The notes beneath the pieces are model-generated. The model saw nothing but the letters and a program-made list of their open reading frames with translations. It was not told the origin of the DNA and searched no databases. Below are positions 24,911 to 34,286 of a stretch of DNA of 64,000 nt, piece after piece. How positions within the stretch are numbered: position 1 is the first letter of the stretch; each line of letters begins with the position of its first letter. The position numbers and the translations under genes are program-made. This DNA is from Sphingobacteriia bacterium 28-36-52 (lineage in GTDB: Bacteria > Bacteroidota > Bacteroidia > Chitinophagales > Chitinophagaceae), in the NCBI GenBank assembly GCA_002281575.1, contig NCGN01000007.1, positions 96,875-160,874 on the forward strand, in the 5' to 3' direction.

Positions 24911-26146
24911 ATGAAGCAGTTAAGTGTTTTGTTCCTTGTTGGCTTTATGGCAATCCTTCTTTTTTCTTGTAAAAAAGAAGCGGATATAGATTTGGATAAA
25001 TTGGTGCAAGTAGACTCTGTACAAATTACTAAGGGAGCAATTGTTACGGTGGCTCGCGATACCACAACGGTTACTTATGGAAATGTGGAAGCAAAGTTCA
25101 GCCAAACTTCTACCTGCTATCCTTCTAAAGAAGTGTTCTCATTTACAGCATCAGGTGTTGGCTTGCCTGCAGGTGGTTATTATAGTTGGAGTTTTGGGGA
25201 TGGGAATATCGCCAACGGCGCAACTACTACCCATTCTTACCAAGCCGCTGGTTCCTTTGTAGTAACTTTAATGGTAATGGCCAATGCCAACAATATGTTG
25301 GCTAAAGTGAGTTTTGGTGTAAAAGCTTTGGGCCAACAAACAAAGCCTGAAGCCATTTTCTCTACCAAGTTCGATTTCCCACAGAATATTAATTACGTTA
25401 CTTTCAATAGTGCTTCTTCTATTAATCAAGGAGATATTATTCAATTCAAATACAATTGGGGCGACGGAACCGAATACATTAGTTCAGTGGGTTTGGTACG
25501 GCATGAGTTCCCCAAAAAAGTGAATGATACCACTTATTCAGTTAAGCTTACAGTGCTTTCTAATTTTGGTTGCACCGATGATACTACTGTTCAAGTAACA
25601 ATTCCAGGTATGTATAGAATCAAAGGAAAGTTCAAAACAGAATCCATTGATGCATGTACCAATGAAAGAATTTTATTTACGGCAGAGGCAGAGAATGTGC
25701 CTACTGGGTCAGTTTATGAATGGGATTTTTCGGATGGAACAGGGCCTAGAACAGGTAATCCAATCCTTTACAAATACAAGCACCCCAATGATTACGATGT
25801 AATCATGACCATAAAATTAAATGGAAGAGAAATTTATAAGACCAATAAACTAGTGAACGCAAAAGGAGAGAACCCTAGGCCTAAAGCAATTTTTGAAGAG
25901 ACGCTTGTTTGGGATTATCCTACTTCACAACGATGGTCGTTTAATAGTAAATCTACCATCCCTACTAGTACCATTGATTCTTATCAGTGGAATTTCGGAA
26001 ATGGCAATACTAATAATGAATTCTACAGTTTCATTGAAACCAGCTACAATAAAGAGACCACTAGTAAATCTTACACTGTTCAATTAATTGTAACAAATGG
26101 TTGTGCGGATACTGCCAGAAAGACAATTACTATTCCGCCTAGATAA
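24911..26146 (+). CDS. PKD-repeat lipoprotein
   Basis: A lipoprotein signal with lipobox LFSC (Cys20) is followed by an Asp-rich linker and four PKD-like beta domains, recognised by YYSWSFGDGN (about residue 92), YNWGDGTEY, YEWDFSDGT and YQWNFGNGN. The lipobox is followed by KKEAD, so surface or periplasmic display are both possible. It is a paralogue of the preceding gene with the same domain order, nine bases downstream, so the two form a tandem duplicate probably sharing a message. No enzyme motif is visible; binding or adhesion is an inference. Confidence 0.8.
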   Translation: MKQLSVLFLVGFMAILLFSCKKEADIDLDKLVQVDSVQITKGAIVTVARDTTTVTYGNVEAKFSQTSTCYPSKEVFSFTASGVGLPAGGYYSWSFGDGNIANGATTTHSYQAAGSFVVTLMVMANANNMLAKVSFGVKALGQQTKPEAIFSTKFDFPQNINYVTFNSASSINQGDIIQFKYNWGDGTEYISSVGLVRHEFPKKVNDTTYSVKLTVLSNFGCTDDTTVQVTIPGMYRIKGKFKTESIDACTNERILFTAEAENVPTGSVYEWDFSDGTGPRTGNPILYKYKHPNDYDVIMTIKLNGREIYKTNKLVNAKGENPRPKAIFEETLVWDYPTSQRWSFNSKSTIPTSTIDSYQWNFGNGNTNNEFYSFIETSYNKETTSKSYTVQLIVTNGCADTARKTITIPPR

Positions 26147-26162
26147 TTGATTTCTTATTCAA

Positions 26163-26885
26163 TTAAAACTGCTTAAAGTTTAAATCAAGAAATTGCTGAA
26201 ATGAATCTTTATACGATTCGCTTATTGGAATAATTACATCGCCAATTTTAACGGAAGACTTTTCTATACTTTCTAAATGCGTTAATGAAATAATAAACGA
26301 TTTATGAATACGTATAAACTGATATGGCATTAATTGTTCTTCAAAGCTTTTTAAATTTTTTAAAACAAGAAATTTAGACTTCCCTACATGAATGGATACA
26401 TAATTGCCAGATCCTTCAATAAAAGAAATATCCATGATTCTAATTTTTTGTGATTTATTATCTGTTCTAACAAAAATGATATCTTGAATATCTGGGATTA
26501 ATTTAGTAAGTTTTTTTGAAGATTGGCTTTTTAGCAAAACTCTTACTTTTTCAATTGATCGGTTAAATCTATTCATTGGGAAGGGTTTTAATAAATAGTC
26601 TGCTACATCAAGTTCGTATCCTTGCAATGCAAAATCAGGATATGCAGTAGTAAAAACAATTTTTAAATCTTGATTCATTTTTTTAGCAAGATCTAACCCA
26701 TTCAGTTTATTCATTTGAATATCTAAGAAGACGCAATTGATTTCATTATTTTGTTGAATATATTCAAGTCCTTTTAAAGGATCTATAAAAGTTTTATGAA
26801 GTTTGAAATCATTGATAAATAAACTGTACTCGTGTATGATGCCAAGTGCATTTTCTTCGTCATCTATTGCTATTGCGTGTATCAA
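26163..26885 (-). CDS. LytTR-family response regulator
   Basis: Receiver domain (about 1-120) with the acidic pair Asp9-Asp10, the phosphoacceptor Asp55 in FLDIQMNKLNG, the FTTAY switch and LLKPF lysine. It is joined to a LytTR DNA-binding domain (about 140-238) with FIEGSGNYVSIHVG and FIRIHKSFIISL. It overlaps the kinase gene by four bases (ATGA), so the pair is translated together. The target may be the divergent SusC/SusD operon at 28108, an inference from position only. Confidence 0.92.
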   Translation of the reverse strand: MIHAIAIDDEENALGIIHEYSLFINDFKLHKTFIDPLKGLEYIQQNNEINCVFLDIQMNKLNGLDLAKKMNQDLKIVFTTAYPDFALQGYELDVADYLLKPFPMNRFNRSIEKVRVLLKSQSSKKLTKLIPDIQDIIFVRTDNKSQKIRIMDISFIEGSGNYVSIHVGKSKFLVLKNLKSFEEQLMPYQFIRIHKSFIISLTHLESIEKSSVKIGDVIIPISESYKDSFQQFLDLNFKQF

Positions 26886-27931
26886 TGGTTTAAATTAATT
26901 TCTAGTTTTGCGAAATAGGAGGAGTCTGATAAATTAAATTCTAATATATGTTTTTCTGGATATAATAGGTTTAGTCTTTTTATAAGATTAGGTATGCCAA
27001 TTCCACTGCTGTCGTTTTTCGATATATTTTTTCCAATTTTATTTTTTACTGAATAAGTTAACTGGTTGTTTTGAATGATTAAATTAATTTCAATTGGTTC
27101 TGCAGATTCTTCTGCATCGCCGTGTTTAAAAGCGTTTTCAACAAATGTGATTAATGCCATCGGAGGAATTTGTATATTTTCGAATTGTTCATTTCCTGAG
27201 GCTTTCAACATTATATTGTCGTTAGGGAACCGGAGTTTATGCAGTTGTATGAATTTTTCTAAACATTCATATTCTTTATTTAGGGGTACTAAGTTATCTT
27301 TTTCCGATAGTACATATCGTAACAAGTCTGAAAGTTGTAGTAAAGCCTCTGCTGTTTTAGTTGACTTAATAAGTGCTAAATAGTAAATATTATTAATAGT
27401 ATTAAATAAAAAATGAGGGTTGAGTTGATTTCTTAAAAGAGCTAGTTCTGCTTGCGCTATTTCTTTTTCTAATAGTAATGATTTTCGATCTTTCTTTATC
27501 CAATCTCTAGCAAATGCATAACCAATTCCAAGTAGATAATAGGTTAATGCAGATATGAAATTTTGGAAATAATAATTTTGTAATTGAACGTTATTTGCTT
27601 TTTGTTTTACGCTTGGTCCTAACAAAAGGAATATTGGATTTGATAAAAATAGTCGTAATATATTAAATAACTCTGTAAATATCAGAATTGAAAAAAGCGA
27701 TAAAAGTATAAAGTGAAGTCTTTGCTTATTTTTTGCATAGCGTGGAAAAATCACAAAGGCAGATACACAAAATGTTGCACATTGAGTTAAATGTTGAAAG
27801 ACTCTATATTTTCCAACATTATCATTTGGCCATATTTTTCCAAGTATTAAATAGTATAATAGCCAGAATAGTAAGAAGCTAATAATTACTAATGCAATCT
27901 CAAAAAATTTGGTATTTAAATATTTTTTCAT
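26882..27931 (-). CDS. LytS/YehU-type sensor histidine kinase
   Basis: Four hydrophobic membrane segments (about residues 10-32, 45-65, 72-97 and 120-141) are followed by a His_kinase domain with the phosphoacceptor His173 in LRNQLNPHFLFNTINN and an ATP-binding domain containing VENAFKHG and SGIGIPNLIKRL. No extracellular sensor domain is present, so the signal may be sensed in the membrane. It is divergent from the SusC-like gene, with 176 bases between them. Confidence 0.9.
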   Translation of the reverse strand: MKKYLNTKFFEIALVIISFLLFWLLYYLILGKIWPNDNVGKYRVFQHLTQCATFCVSAFVIFPRYAKNKQRLHFILLSLFSILIFTELFNILRLFLSNPIFLLLGPSVKQKANNVQLQNYYFQNFISALTYYLLGIGYAFARDWIKKDRKSLLLEKEIAQAELALLRNQLNPHFLFNTINNIYYLALIKSTKTAEALLQLSDLLRYVLSEKDNLVPLNKEYECLEKFIQLHKLRFPNDNIMLKASGNEQFENIQIPPMALITFVENAFKHGDAEESAEPIEINLIIQNNQLTYSVKNKIGKNISKNDSSGIGIPNLIKRLNLLYPEKHILEFNLSDSSYFAKLEINLNH

Positions 27932-28107
27932 CTTTTGTTACCCTAAAGTAAAGGATTATCTTATATTATTTGAAGTTAGACTTGCAATAAATTTCACGTA
28001 TAGATATTGCCAACTCATCATCCTTTTTTACGGTTTTGCATATTTTAAAATTCCTGTGATGCTAAATTCATTAATATGCTCCTAGTTAATCACTTAAAGC
28101 ATGCTGC

Positions 28108-31100
28108 ATGAGTAAACTTAAAAAATGGTACATCTTATTTTGGATGATTTTAACATCATTCACACTTAACGCTCAAGTAAAAACGATTTCTGGTGTTATT
28201 AAAGAGGAGCAAGATGGCTCTCCCATTGTTGGAGCAACCATTCGTATTAAAGGTACGAATACTGTTACTACTAGTAATGAAAAGGGGGCTTTTAGTTTGC
28301 AAACATCCTCGAATAATTTTATTTTAGTTATTTCTTCTGTCGGTTTTGAAGACAAAGAAGTAGCTATAATACAAGCCCAAGTGCCAAAATTTATACAGTT
28401 AAGACCTACTACTAATTCAATAGGCGACATTGTAGTAATAGGCTATGGTAAAGTTGATAGGCGTAAATTAACGGGTTCTGTAGGAACATTAAAACCAGAT
28501 TTAGTTGGTTCTAATCCTATTTCAATGGATAAATTATTACAAGGAAGAATAGCTGGTGTATTTGTACAACCTTCCTCTGGTGCGCCAGGTGCCGCATCTT
28601 CCATTACCATTCGTGGGGTTACCACGCTTAGTGATGCTGGAAACTCTCCTTTGATTGTAATTGATGGCGTTCCAATGTATGGGCAAGACCGAATCAATAA
28701 CTCTACCAATTTTAGTGCAAGCGGATCTGCGGCATCATTTACACAGCCTATAACTGCAAATAACTACAGGCCTAACAATCAATTTGAGAGGAATCCTTTA
28801 GCTAATATTAATCCCGACGATATTGAAAGTATGGAAGTGCTTAAAGATGCTTACGCAACTTCCATTTATGGAAGTAGAGGCGCAGCTGGTGTAATATTAA
28901 TCACTACTAAAAAAGGGATGCAAGGAAAAGCAAGAGTAAATGTGAATTTTTCAACAGTTGCTCAAAATGCATTTAGATTGCCTGAGTTAATGACAGGTGA
29001 TGAGTATGCACAATTTTATAGCGATTATTTTGATACACTTAACACACGAAGGCCCACAGCAGGTTGGCCTCCTGCTAATAGAGCTTTCAAAAAAGGGTAT
29101 AATACAAATTGGTTAGATTTAATTAATAGAACTGGTATCGGATATAATTTATCCACTTCCATCAGCGGTGGAACAGATAAAACACGCTATTTTGTTAGCG
29201 GCGGATACGATAAAGAAGCTTCTTACATAGCTAACAATGACTTTGAGCGTTTCCAGGGTAGAATTAGTGTAGAGTCTAATTTATCTAATAATTTTAAAAT
29301 TGGTGTTTCAGCTGCTATTAGTGCAACTTTAAATAATTCACTTAATGCACAGCGGGCATATTACGATGCGGTCATTAAAGCTCCTAATATTCCCGTATTT
29401 GATGCTTTGGGTTCATATGCCTGGAGGGCTGTTTTTTCACCAGCTAATATTATTAATGGTACTGCTCCTTTGCGCGATCTTAACCCAGTAGGAACCATTA
29501 ATACAGGGAAAAATTATGTGAATGATTTGCGATCTATTAGTAATGTTTTTGCCGAACTTAAATTGACAAGCTGGTTAACCTATCGATTAGATTTTGGCGT
29601 TGATTGGTATAATACAAAAGCATATAGCCGTGAAATAAATAAGCAAGGGACTTTACGAGGATCTGCAACTGAGAGTAATATTAATAATTTTAAAACGGTT
29701 ATTAATAATCTCTTAAACTTTAATAAACGTTTTGGAGACCATTCAATTAGCGGTGTCGTAGGGCAAAGTTTTGAAAGATCAAAAGAAAGCGCCACAACCA
29801 TTACAGCAACTAATTTTATGGATGATCGGGTATTAAGTATTATTTCTGCTTCTAATCGATCTATTACTAATGCACTTACACAAGAATGGACACTGGTTTC
29901 TTTTTTAGCGAGAATGGACTACGGTTACAAAGACAAATATTTAGTGGGTATCACTAATCGAATAGATGGTTCTTCAAGATTTAGTACAAATAATCGTTAT
30001 GTGAATTTCCCTTCTGTTTCTGCTGGTTGGGTGTTGTCTAAAGAAAAATTCTTACAAAATGCTCGGTGGATTAATGAATTAAAACTAAGAGGAAGCTGGG
30101 GTTTAACTGGTACAGATGGCGGTGCGGGATATTATGGTAGTTTAGGTCAGTATTCTTTTTCTACTACTGGTTCAACTTATGCTGGTTCAACAATTATCAG
30201 TGCTACAAGACCAGCTAATTCAGATTTAAAATGGCAGCAAACGACTAATATTGATTTTGGATTAGATGCAGGATTATTCCAAAATAGAGTTCGAATTACT
30301 GCGGAATATTACAAGCGAACTACCAAAAATTTATTGGTGAATGGAGGTCTTCCTGGTTTTGTTGGATTTAGTTCACAACAGCAAAATATAGGTGAAATGG
30401 TTAACAGAGGTGTTGAATTAACCATAACTACTCGAAATATTGAGAAAAAAGATTTTTCTTGGACCAGTAGTTTCAATATTGCACGCAATGAGAATATAAT
30501 CACCAAACTTAATTTTGCCAATAAATTGGATGCTTCGCTTGCTTCAGAAAGGAGCGGAGGTAGATTTTGGTTAGAAGGTGCTTCTGCAACTGCGTTTAAT
30601 CTAATGTATTGGGGAGGAGTAGACGCTGCAACAGGTAATCCTCGTTGGATAGGTTCAGGAGATACGGTTTCTTTAATTCCTTTTGAAATACTTTATTCAG
30701 GAACTTCAAGAGACTTTAATAGTCAACGTAGAAACATGGGGGATGCATTGCCAACATTTTTTGGTGGATTTGACAATAGATTCAGGTACAAGAATTTTGA
30801 GTTTTCTTTTTTCCTCACATTTGCTGTTGGAAATAAAATATTCAATGGAGCAAAAGCTTCCATGTATGCATATAGTTCTGTGGATGCTCCCAATCTATCT
30901 AAAGACGTCCTTAATTATTGGAGAAAGCCAGGGGATATAACCGATATACCAGCGTTAATTAATCAATCAAATACTGCTTTTACGCCAGGTGGAAGTAGGT
31001 CGCAGTTTCAAGATTTTACCCTAGGCAGAAACTCTTCACGTTTTTTAGAAGATGGCTCATTTTTGAGACTGCGGAACCTTACGATTGCGTATAATTTCGG

Positions 31101-31305
31101 AGAAAATCTGTTGAGAAGAGCAAGAATTCAAGGAGGTAGCATCAAAGTATTTGCAGAAGCAAATAATCTATTCTTAATTACAAAATATACAGGTATTGAT
31201 CCTGAAATAAGTGCTTTTGGATCTTCTGTGTTACAATCGGGATACGATGAAATTACAATGCCAAATCCTAGAACATTTAGAGTAGGTTTTAAAATTGGAT
31301 TATAA
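28108..31305 (+). CDS. SusC/RagA-family TonB-linked outer-membrane receptor
   Basis: Outer-membrane beta-barrel importer that works with a SusD-like lid. A signal peptide (about 1-22, ending TLNAQ) is followed by a carboxypeptidase-regulatory-like domain (ISGVIKEEQDGSPIVGATI, 24-105), a plug domain with VVIGYGKVDRRKLTGSVG, the SusC signature SITIRGVTTL and MEVLKDAYATSIYGSRGAAGVILITTK, and a long barrel ending in RVGFKIGL. At 1065 residues it is full length. The SusD partner starts just after it. The substrate cannot be predicted; no glycoside hydrolase lies nearby, while a thioredoxin-like gene and a peptidase remnant follow. Confidence 0.93.
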   Translation: MSKLKKWYILFWMILTSFTLNAQVKTISGVIKEEQDGSPIVGATIRIKGTNTVTTSNEKGAFSLQTSSNNFILVISSVGFEDKEVAIIQAQVPKFIQLRPTTNSIGDIVVIGYGKVDRRKLTGSVGTLKPDLVGSNPISMDKLLQGRIAGVFVQPSSGAPGAASSITIRGVTTLSDAGNSPLIVIDGVPMYGQDRINNSTNFSASGSAASFTQPITANNYRPNNQFERNPLANINPDDIESMEVLKDAYATSIYGSRGAAGVILITTKKGMQGKARVNVNFSTVAQNAFRLPELMTGDEYAQFYSDYFDTLNTRRPTAGWPPANRAFKKGYNTNWLDLINRTGIGYNLSTSISGGTDKTRYFVSGGYDKEASYIANNDFERFQGRISVESNLSNNFKIGVSAAISATLNNSLNAQRAYYDAVIKAPNIPVFDALGSYAWRAVFSPANIINGTAPLRDLNPVGTINTGKNYVNDLRSISNVFAELKLTSWLTYRLDFGVDWYNTKAYSREINKQGTLRGSATESNINNFKTVINNLLNFNKRFGDHSISGVVGQSFERSKESATTITATNFMDDRVLSIISASNRSITNALTQEWTLVSFLARMDYGYKDKYLVGITNRIDGSSRFSTNNRYVNFPSVSAGWVLSKEKFLQNARWINELKLRGSWGLTGTDGGAGYYGSLGQYSFSTTGSTYAGSTIISATRPANSDLKWQQTTNIDFGLDAGLFQNRVRITAEYYKRTTKNLLVNGGLPGFVGFSSQQQNIGEMVNRGVELTITTRNIEKKDFSWTSSFNIARNENIITKLNFANKLDASLASERSGGRFWLEGASATAFNLMYWGGVDAATGNPRWIGSGDTVSLIPFEILYSGTSRDFNSQRRNMGDALPTFFGGFDNRFRYKNFEFSFFLTFAVGNKIFNGAKASMYAYSSVDAPNLSKDVLNYWRKPGDITDIPALINQSNTAFTPGGSRSQFQDFTLGRNSSRFLEDGSFLRLRNLTIAYNFGENLLRRARIQGGSIKVFAEANNLFLITKYTGIDPEISAFGSSVLQSGYDEITMPNPRTFRVGFKIGL

Positions 31306-31315
31306 ACTCAGAAAA

Positions 31316-32740
31316 ATGAATTGTATGAAATTATATACTAAACTATTTTGTATCATATTGGTAGTTTCTACCTCTTGTAAAAAGCAACTTGAATTACCAC
31401 CTGAAAATATTTTGATTGAATCTCAAGTTGTAGGTAATCCTATTAGCGCTGAGGCATTATTAGCTAGCTCATATTTCAAAACTTATGTAGCTATAAGAAA
31501 TTACTATTACATGAGTGCCGATTTGGCTACTGGGAACTCAATGGCGCTGGCAACCAATGGCTTCGTCTCATTATGGAATGGAACATTAATTCCTACATCT
31601 AATTTAATTCAAACATTGTGGAATAACCATTATAGCGCAATTAACGAGGCCAATGTAATTATTAACTTAATACCCTATGCAACGTTTAGTCAGAGCGTAA
31701 AAACTAGGTTAATTGCAGAAGCAAAGTTTGTTCGTGCATTAAATTATTTTATATTATTAAGAGACTTTGGCTCAGGAGCACTCACGGGTAATTTATCAGG
31801 TCCAGGTGTTCCTCTGCAACTTTTACATTATTCCAACTACGATCCTAGTAAAAATATTGCTCGTTCAACTTCACTCGAAGTTTATACCCAAATTTTAAAA
31901 GATTTAAATGAAGCTGCAGAGGTCTTAACCGACCTCACTACGGCTACTCCACAAGTTTTTAGGGGCAGGGCTCAGAAAACCACATGTTTAGCGCTTGCAT
32001 CTAGGGTAGCACTTTATATGAGAGATTACAGTAAAGCGGTAAGTTATTCAGCACAAGCTTTAACCAATAATACTCAATATGTTTTAGCTAGTTCACCTGC
32101 CTTGGTATTTCCTTCAACAACTGCTACATCAAATATTCCCTTGAATGCAGAATTGATTTTTGCAATTCCGGTAAGTTATAATTCAGATATAGCAGATAAT
32201 AACCTAACTGGTTATTTTTTGAAAACAGCTATTTGGCCTAACCCTGCTTTTTTGGCAACATACTCACCTAATGATATAAGGAACAGTTCATTAATGATGG
32301 TGGTGGGTAATCCAACTGGCCCCGCTACTAGAGTTACTCCGTCTAAATTTGCAAATCCCTTAGGGAGGGATCATTTACCTATTATTCGATTAAGTGAAAT
32401 TTATCTGAATAGAGCAGAAGCATTGGTAAGATCTACTAACAGCATCAATACGGAAGCTATTAGTTTACTAAATTCAATTAGACAACGTTCTTTTCCAGTA
32501 GGTAGAAAACCCACTCCTTTTAACCTAGCTTCATTTGCTTCTGTAAATGATCTAATAAACGCAATACTAAGGGAAAGGCAGTGGGAACTTGCTTTTGAAA
32601 GTCATGATATGTTTGACAAAATTAGAACTGGCATTGCCCCCAATTCTTTTTTGACGAATCCAAACAAGTGGGTCTATCCTATACCAAGAAGAGAAATAGA
32701 TCTTACCAATGGTCTAATTACTCAAAACCCTGGGTATTAA
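31316..32740 (+). CDS. SusD/RagB-family nutrient-binding lipoprotein
   Basis: Surface lipoprotein that closes over the SusC channel. The lipobox STSC precedes KKQLELPPENI, and the helical TPR-like body includes NEANVIINLIPYA, RLIAEAKFVRALNYFILLRDFG, the typical LPIIRLSEIYLNRAEALVR and RERQWELAFESHDMFD, ending with YPIPRREIDLTNGLITQNPGY. The ATG at 31316 (or 31325) is preferred over a TTG inside susC. Length is about 474 residues. It is coupled to the SusC-like gene. Confidence 0.92.
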   Translation: MNCMKLYTKLFCIILVVSTSCKKQLELPPENILIESQVVGNPISAEALLASSYFKTYVAIRNYYYMSADLATGNSMALATNGFVSLWNGTLIPTSNLIQTLWNNHYSAINEANVIINLIPYATFSQSVKTRLIAEAKFVRALNYFILLRDFGSGALTGNLSGPGVPLQLLHYSNYDPSKNIARSTSLEVYTQILKDLNEAAEVLTDLTTATPQVFRGRAQKTTCLALASRVALYMRDYSKAVSYSAQALTNNTQYVLASSPALVFPSTTATSNIPLNAELIFAIPVSYNSDIADNNLTGYFLKTAIWPNPAFLATYSPNDIRNSSLMMVVGNPTGPATRVTPSKFANPLGRDHLPIIRLSEIYLNRAEALVRSTNSINTEAISLLNSIRQRSFPVGRKPTPFNLASFASVNDLINAILRERQWELAFESHDMFDKIRTGIAPNSFLTNPNKWVYPIPRREIDLTNGLITQNPGY

Positions 32741-32780
32741 ATTTTTTGATTCAAAAGACTTAGCAATTAAAAATGAAATT

Positions 32781-34181
32781 ATGAAGAAGACGCTATGCAT
32801 ATTATTGTTGTTTATAACTTTTTCCATTTTTGGGCAAGCTTCAAATTTGGGAGTAAAGCTTAATGGAAAAATCACCAACTCTCTATCAAATGAGTTAACC
32901 ATTTTCAAGTTTGACAAGTCTTTTGAAATAAATATACCTGTAGACAAGAGTGGAAGCTTTTCAGGAAAGTTTACAATTAATGAACCTGGTTTGTATTTTA
33001 TCAAACAAGAAAAGTCTTACACCACTTTATTTCTTAAGAATGGATATGATTTAACTTTGAGTATAGATTCAAAATCTTTTCCAACTTCTCTTAAATTTGA
33101 AGGAAATGGAGCAGTATTTAATACTTATCTTAAAGCTAAAAGCAAATTAGATGGAGATTTAGTAGGCGATACAAAAGTTTATTTTGTAGTACCTGTTGAA
33201 GATTTTCTGAAAAAAATTGCTTCTGATAGTACTCAATTGTATGAACAATTGCGTAATGCTAAACTTGAGCAAGAAGACGCTCAGCTAGCGCATAAATTGA
33301 TTTTATATGATTATTTGTTAAAACGAAATAATTATCGAAAGTTTTACGTGTATAACGCTAAAACAGAACCATTTATTCCTGAAAATTATTTAGATCCAAT
33401 TAGAAATTTAGATATGAATGATGCGGATGCTTATAACAATTCTATGGATTATCGGTATCTTTTTATAGACAAGTGGAGATTATTAGAAGCTGAAGCAAGG
33501 AAAAAAGACTCCACTATCTCCATCATTGATTTTACTAGAGATTTTGCTAATAAAATTACTTATGAACCCATAAGAGACCAAGTGGTTAGAATGCTATTTA
33601 ATAAAGTAGATGCTCGGAATCCATCTTTTGAGTCCGACTATCAAAAAATAAAACCACTAATTAGAATTGAAAAAACAATCGCCGAAATTGAAAAAAGATT
33701 AGCTACAGCTAAATCAAATAAATCTGGTAATAAATTAGCAGATTTTAATTATGAAAATCATAAAGGGGGGCTTACTGGACTTGCTTCTTTAAAAGGGAAG
33801 TATGTTTATATTGATATTTGGGCAACATGGTGCGGACCTTGCATTAAAGAATTCCCTGAGTTAGACAAATTAATCAAAGATTATAAAGGGAATGATAAAA
33901 TTGAATTTGTATGTATTTCAATAGATAGTAAGTCTGATTATCAAAAATGGCGTTCGTTTGTGACAGACAAGCAACTTGGTGGAATTCAGTTAATTGCAGA
34001 TAAAGGGCTTGATTCAGATTTTATGCGTTTCTTAAATGTTAGTTTGATACCTAGAAATGTGTTAATTGACCCACAGGGAAATATTATTTCTAGTGCTGGG
34101 TTAAGACCTTCAAGTAAAACCACTCGCGAAACTTTGGCTAAATATGTCGGAGCTCCGATTATAAAGTCGGTCAAGAAATAA
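32781..34181 (+). CDS. TlpA-like thioredoxin-fold protein, exported
   Basis: A signal peptide (about 1-19, ending IFGQ) leads to a DUF4369-like N-terminal beta domain (about 25-110), a helical linker and a C-terminal AhpC/TSA-thioredoxin domain with the redox motif WCGPC (Cys351 and Cys354) and the cis-proline region LIPRNVLIDPQG. It probably reduces or isomerises disulfides in the periplasm. It is third in the SusC-SusD unit, 40 bases after the SusD stop, and ends in a strong terminator. Proteins of this kind often accompany SusCD pairs in this phylum; the client protein is unknown. Confidence 0.85.
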   Translation: MKKTLCILLLFITFSIFGQASNLGVKLNGKITNSLSNELTIFKFDKSFEINIPVDKSGSFSGKFTINEPGLYFIKQEKSYTTLFLKNGYDLTLSIDSKSFPTSLKFEGNGAVFNTYLKAKSKLDGDLVGDTKVYFVVPVEDFLKKIASDSTQLYEQLRNAKLEQEDAQLAHKLILYDYLLKRNNYRKFYVYNAKTEPFIPENYLDPIRNLDMNDADAYNNSMDYRYLFIDKWRLLEAEARKKDSTISIIDFTRDFANKITYEPIRDQVVRMLFNKVDARNPSFESDYQKIKPLIRIEKTIAEIEKRLATAKSNKSGNKLADFNYENHKGGLTGLASLKGKYVYIDIWATWCGPCIKEFPELDKLIKDYKGNDKIEFVCISIDSKSDYQKWRSFVTDKQLGGIQLIADKGLDSDFMRFLNVSLIPRNVLIDPQGNIISSAGLRPSSKTTRETLAKYVGAPIIKSVKK

Positions 34182-34201
34182 GTAGTAATTCTGATTTTAT
34201 T

Positions 34202-34241
34202 AAAAGCAACTGTTACTTTATATAGTTTCAGTTGCTTTTTT
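34202..34241 (+). terminator. Rho-independent terminator of the SusCD operon
   Basis: An eleven-base stem AAAAGCAACTG pairs with CAGTTGCTTTT, followed by further T. It ends the SusC-SusD-TlpA transcription unit. Confidence 0.85.
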
Positions 34242-34286
34242 ATTTTCTTATATTTAGGTTCTAAGGCACACTTAAATCACTCTTTT

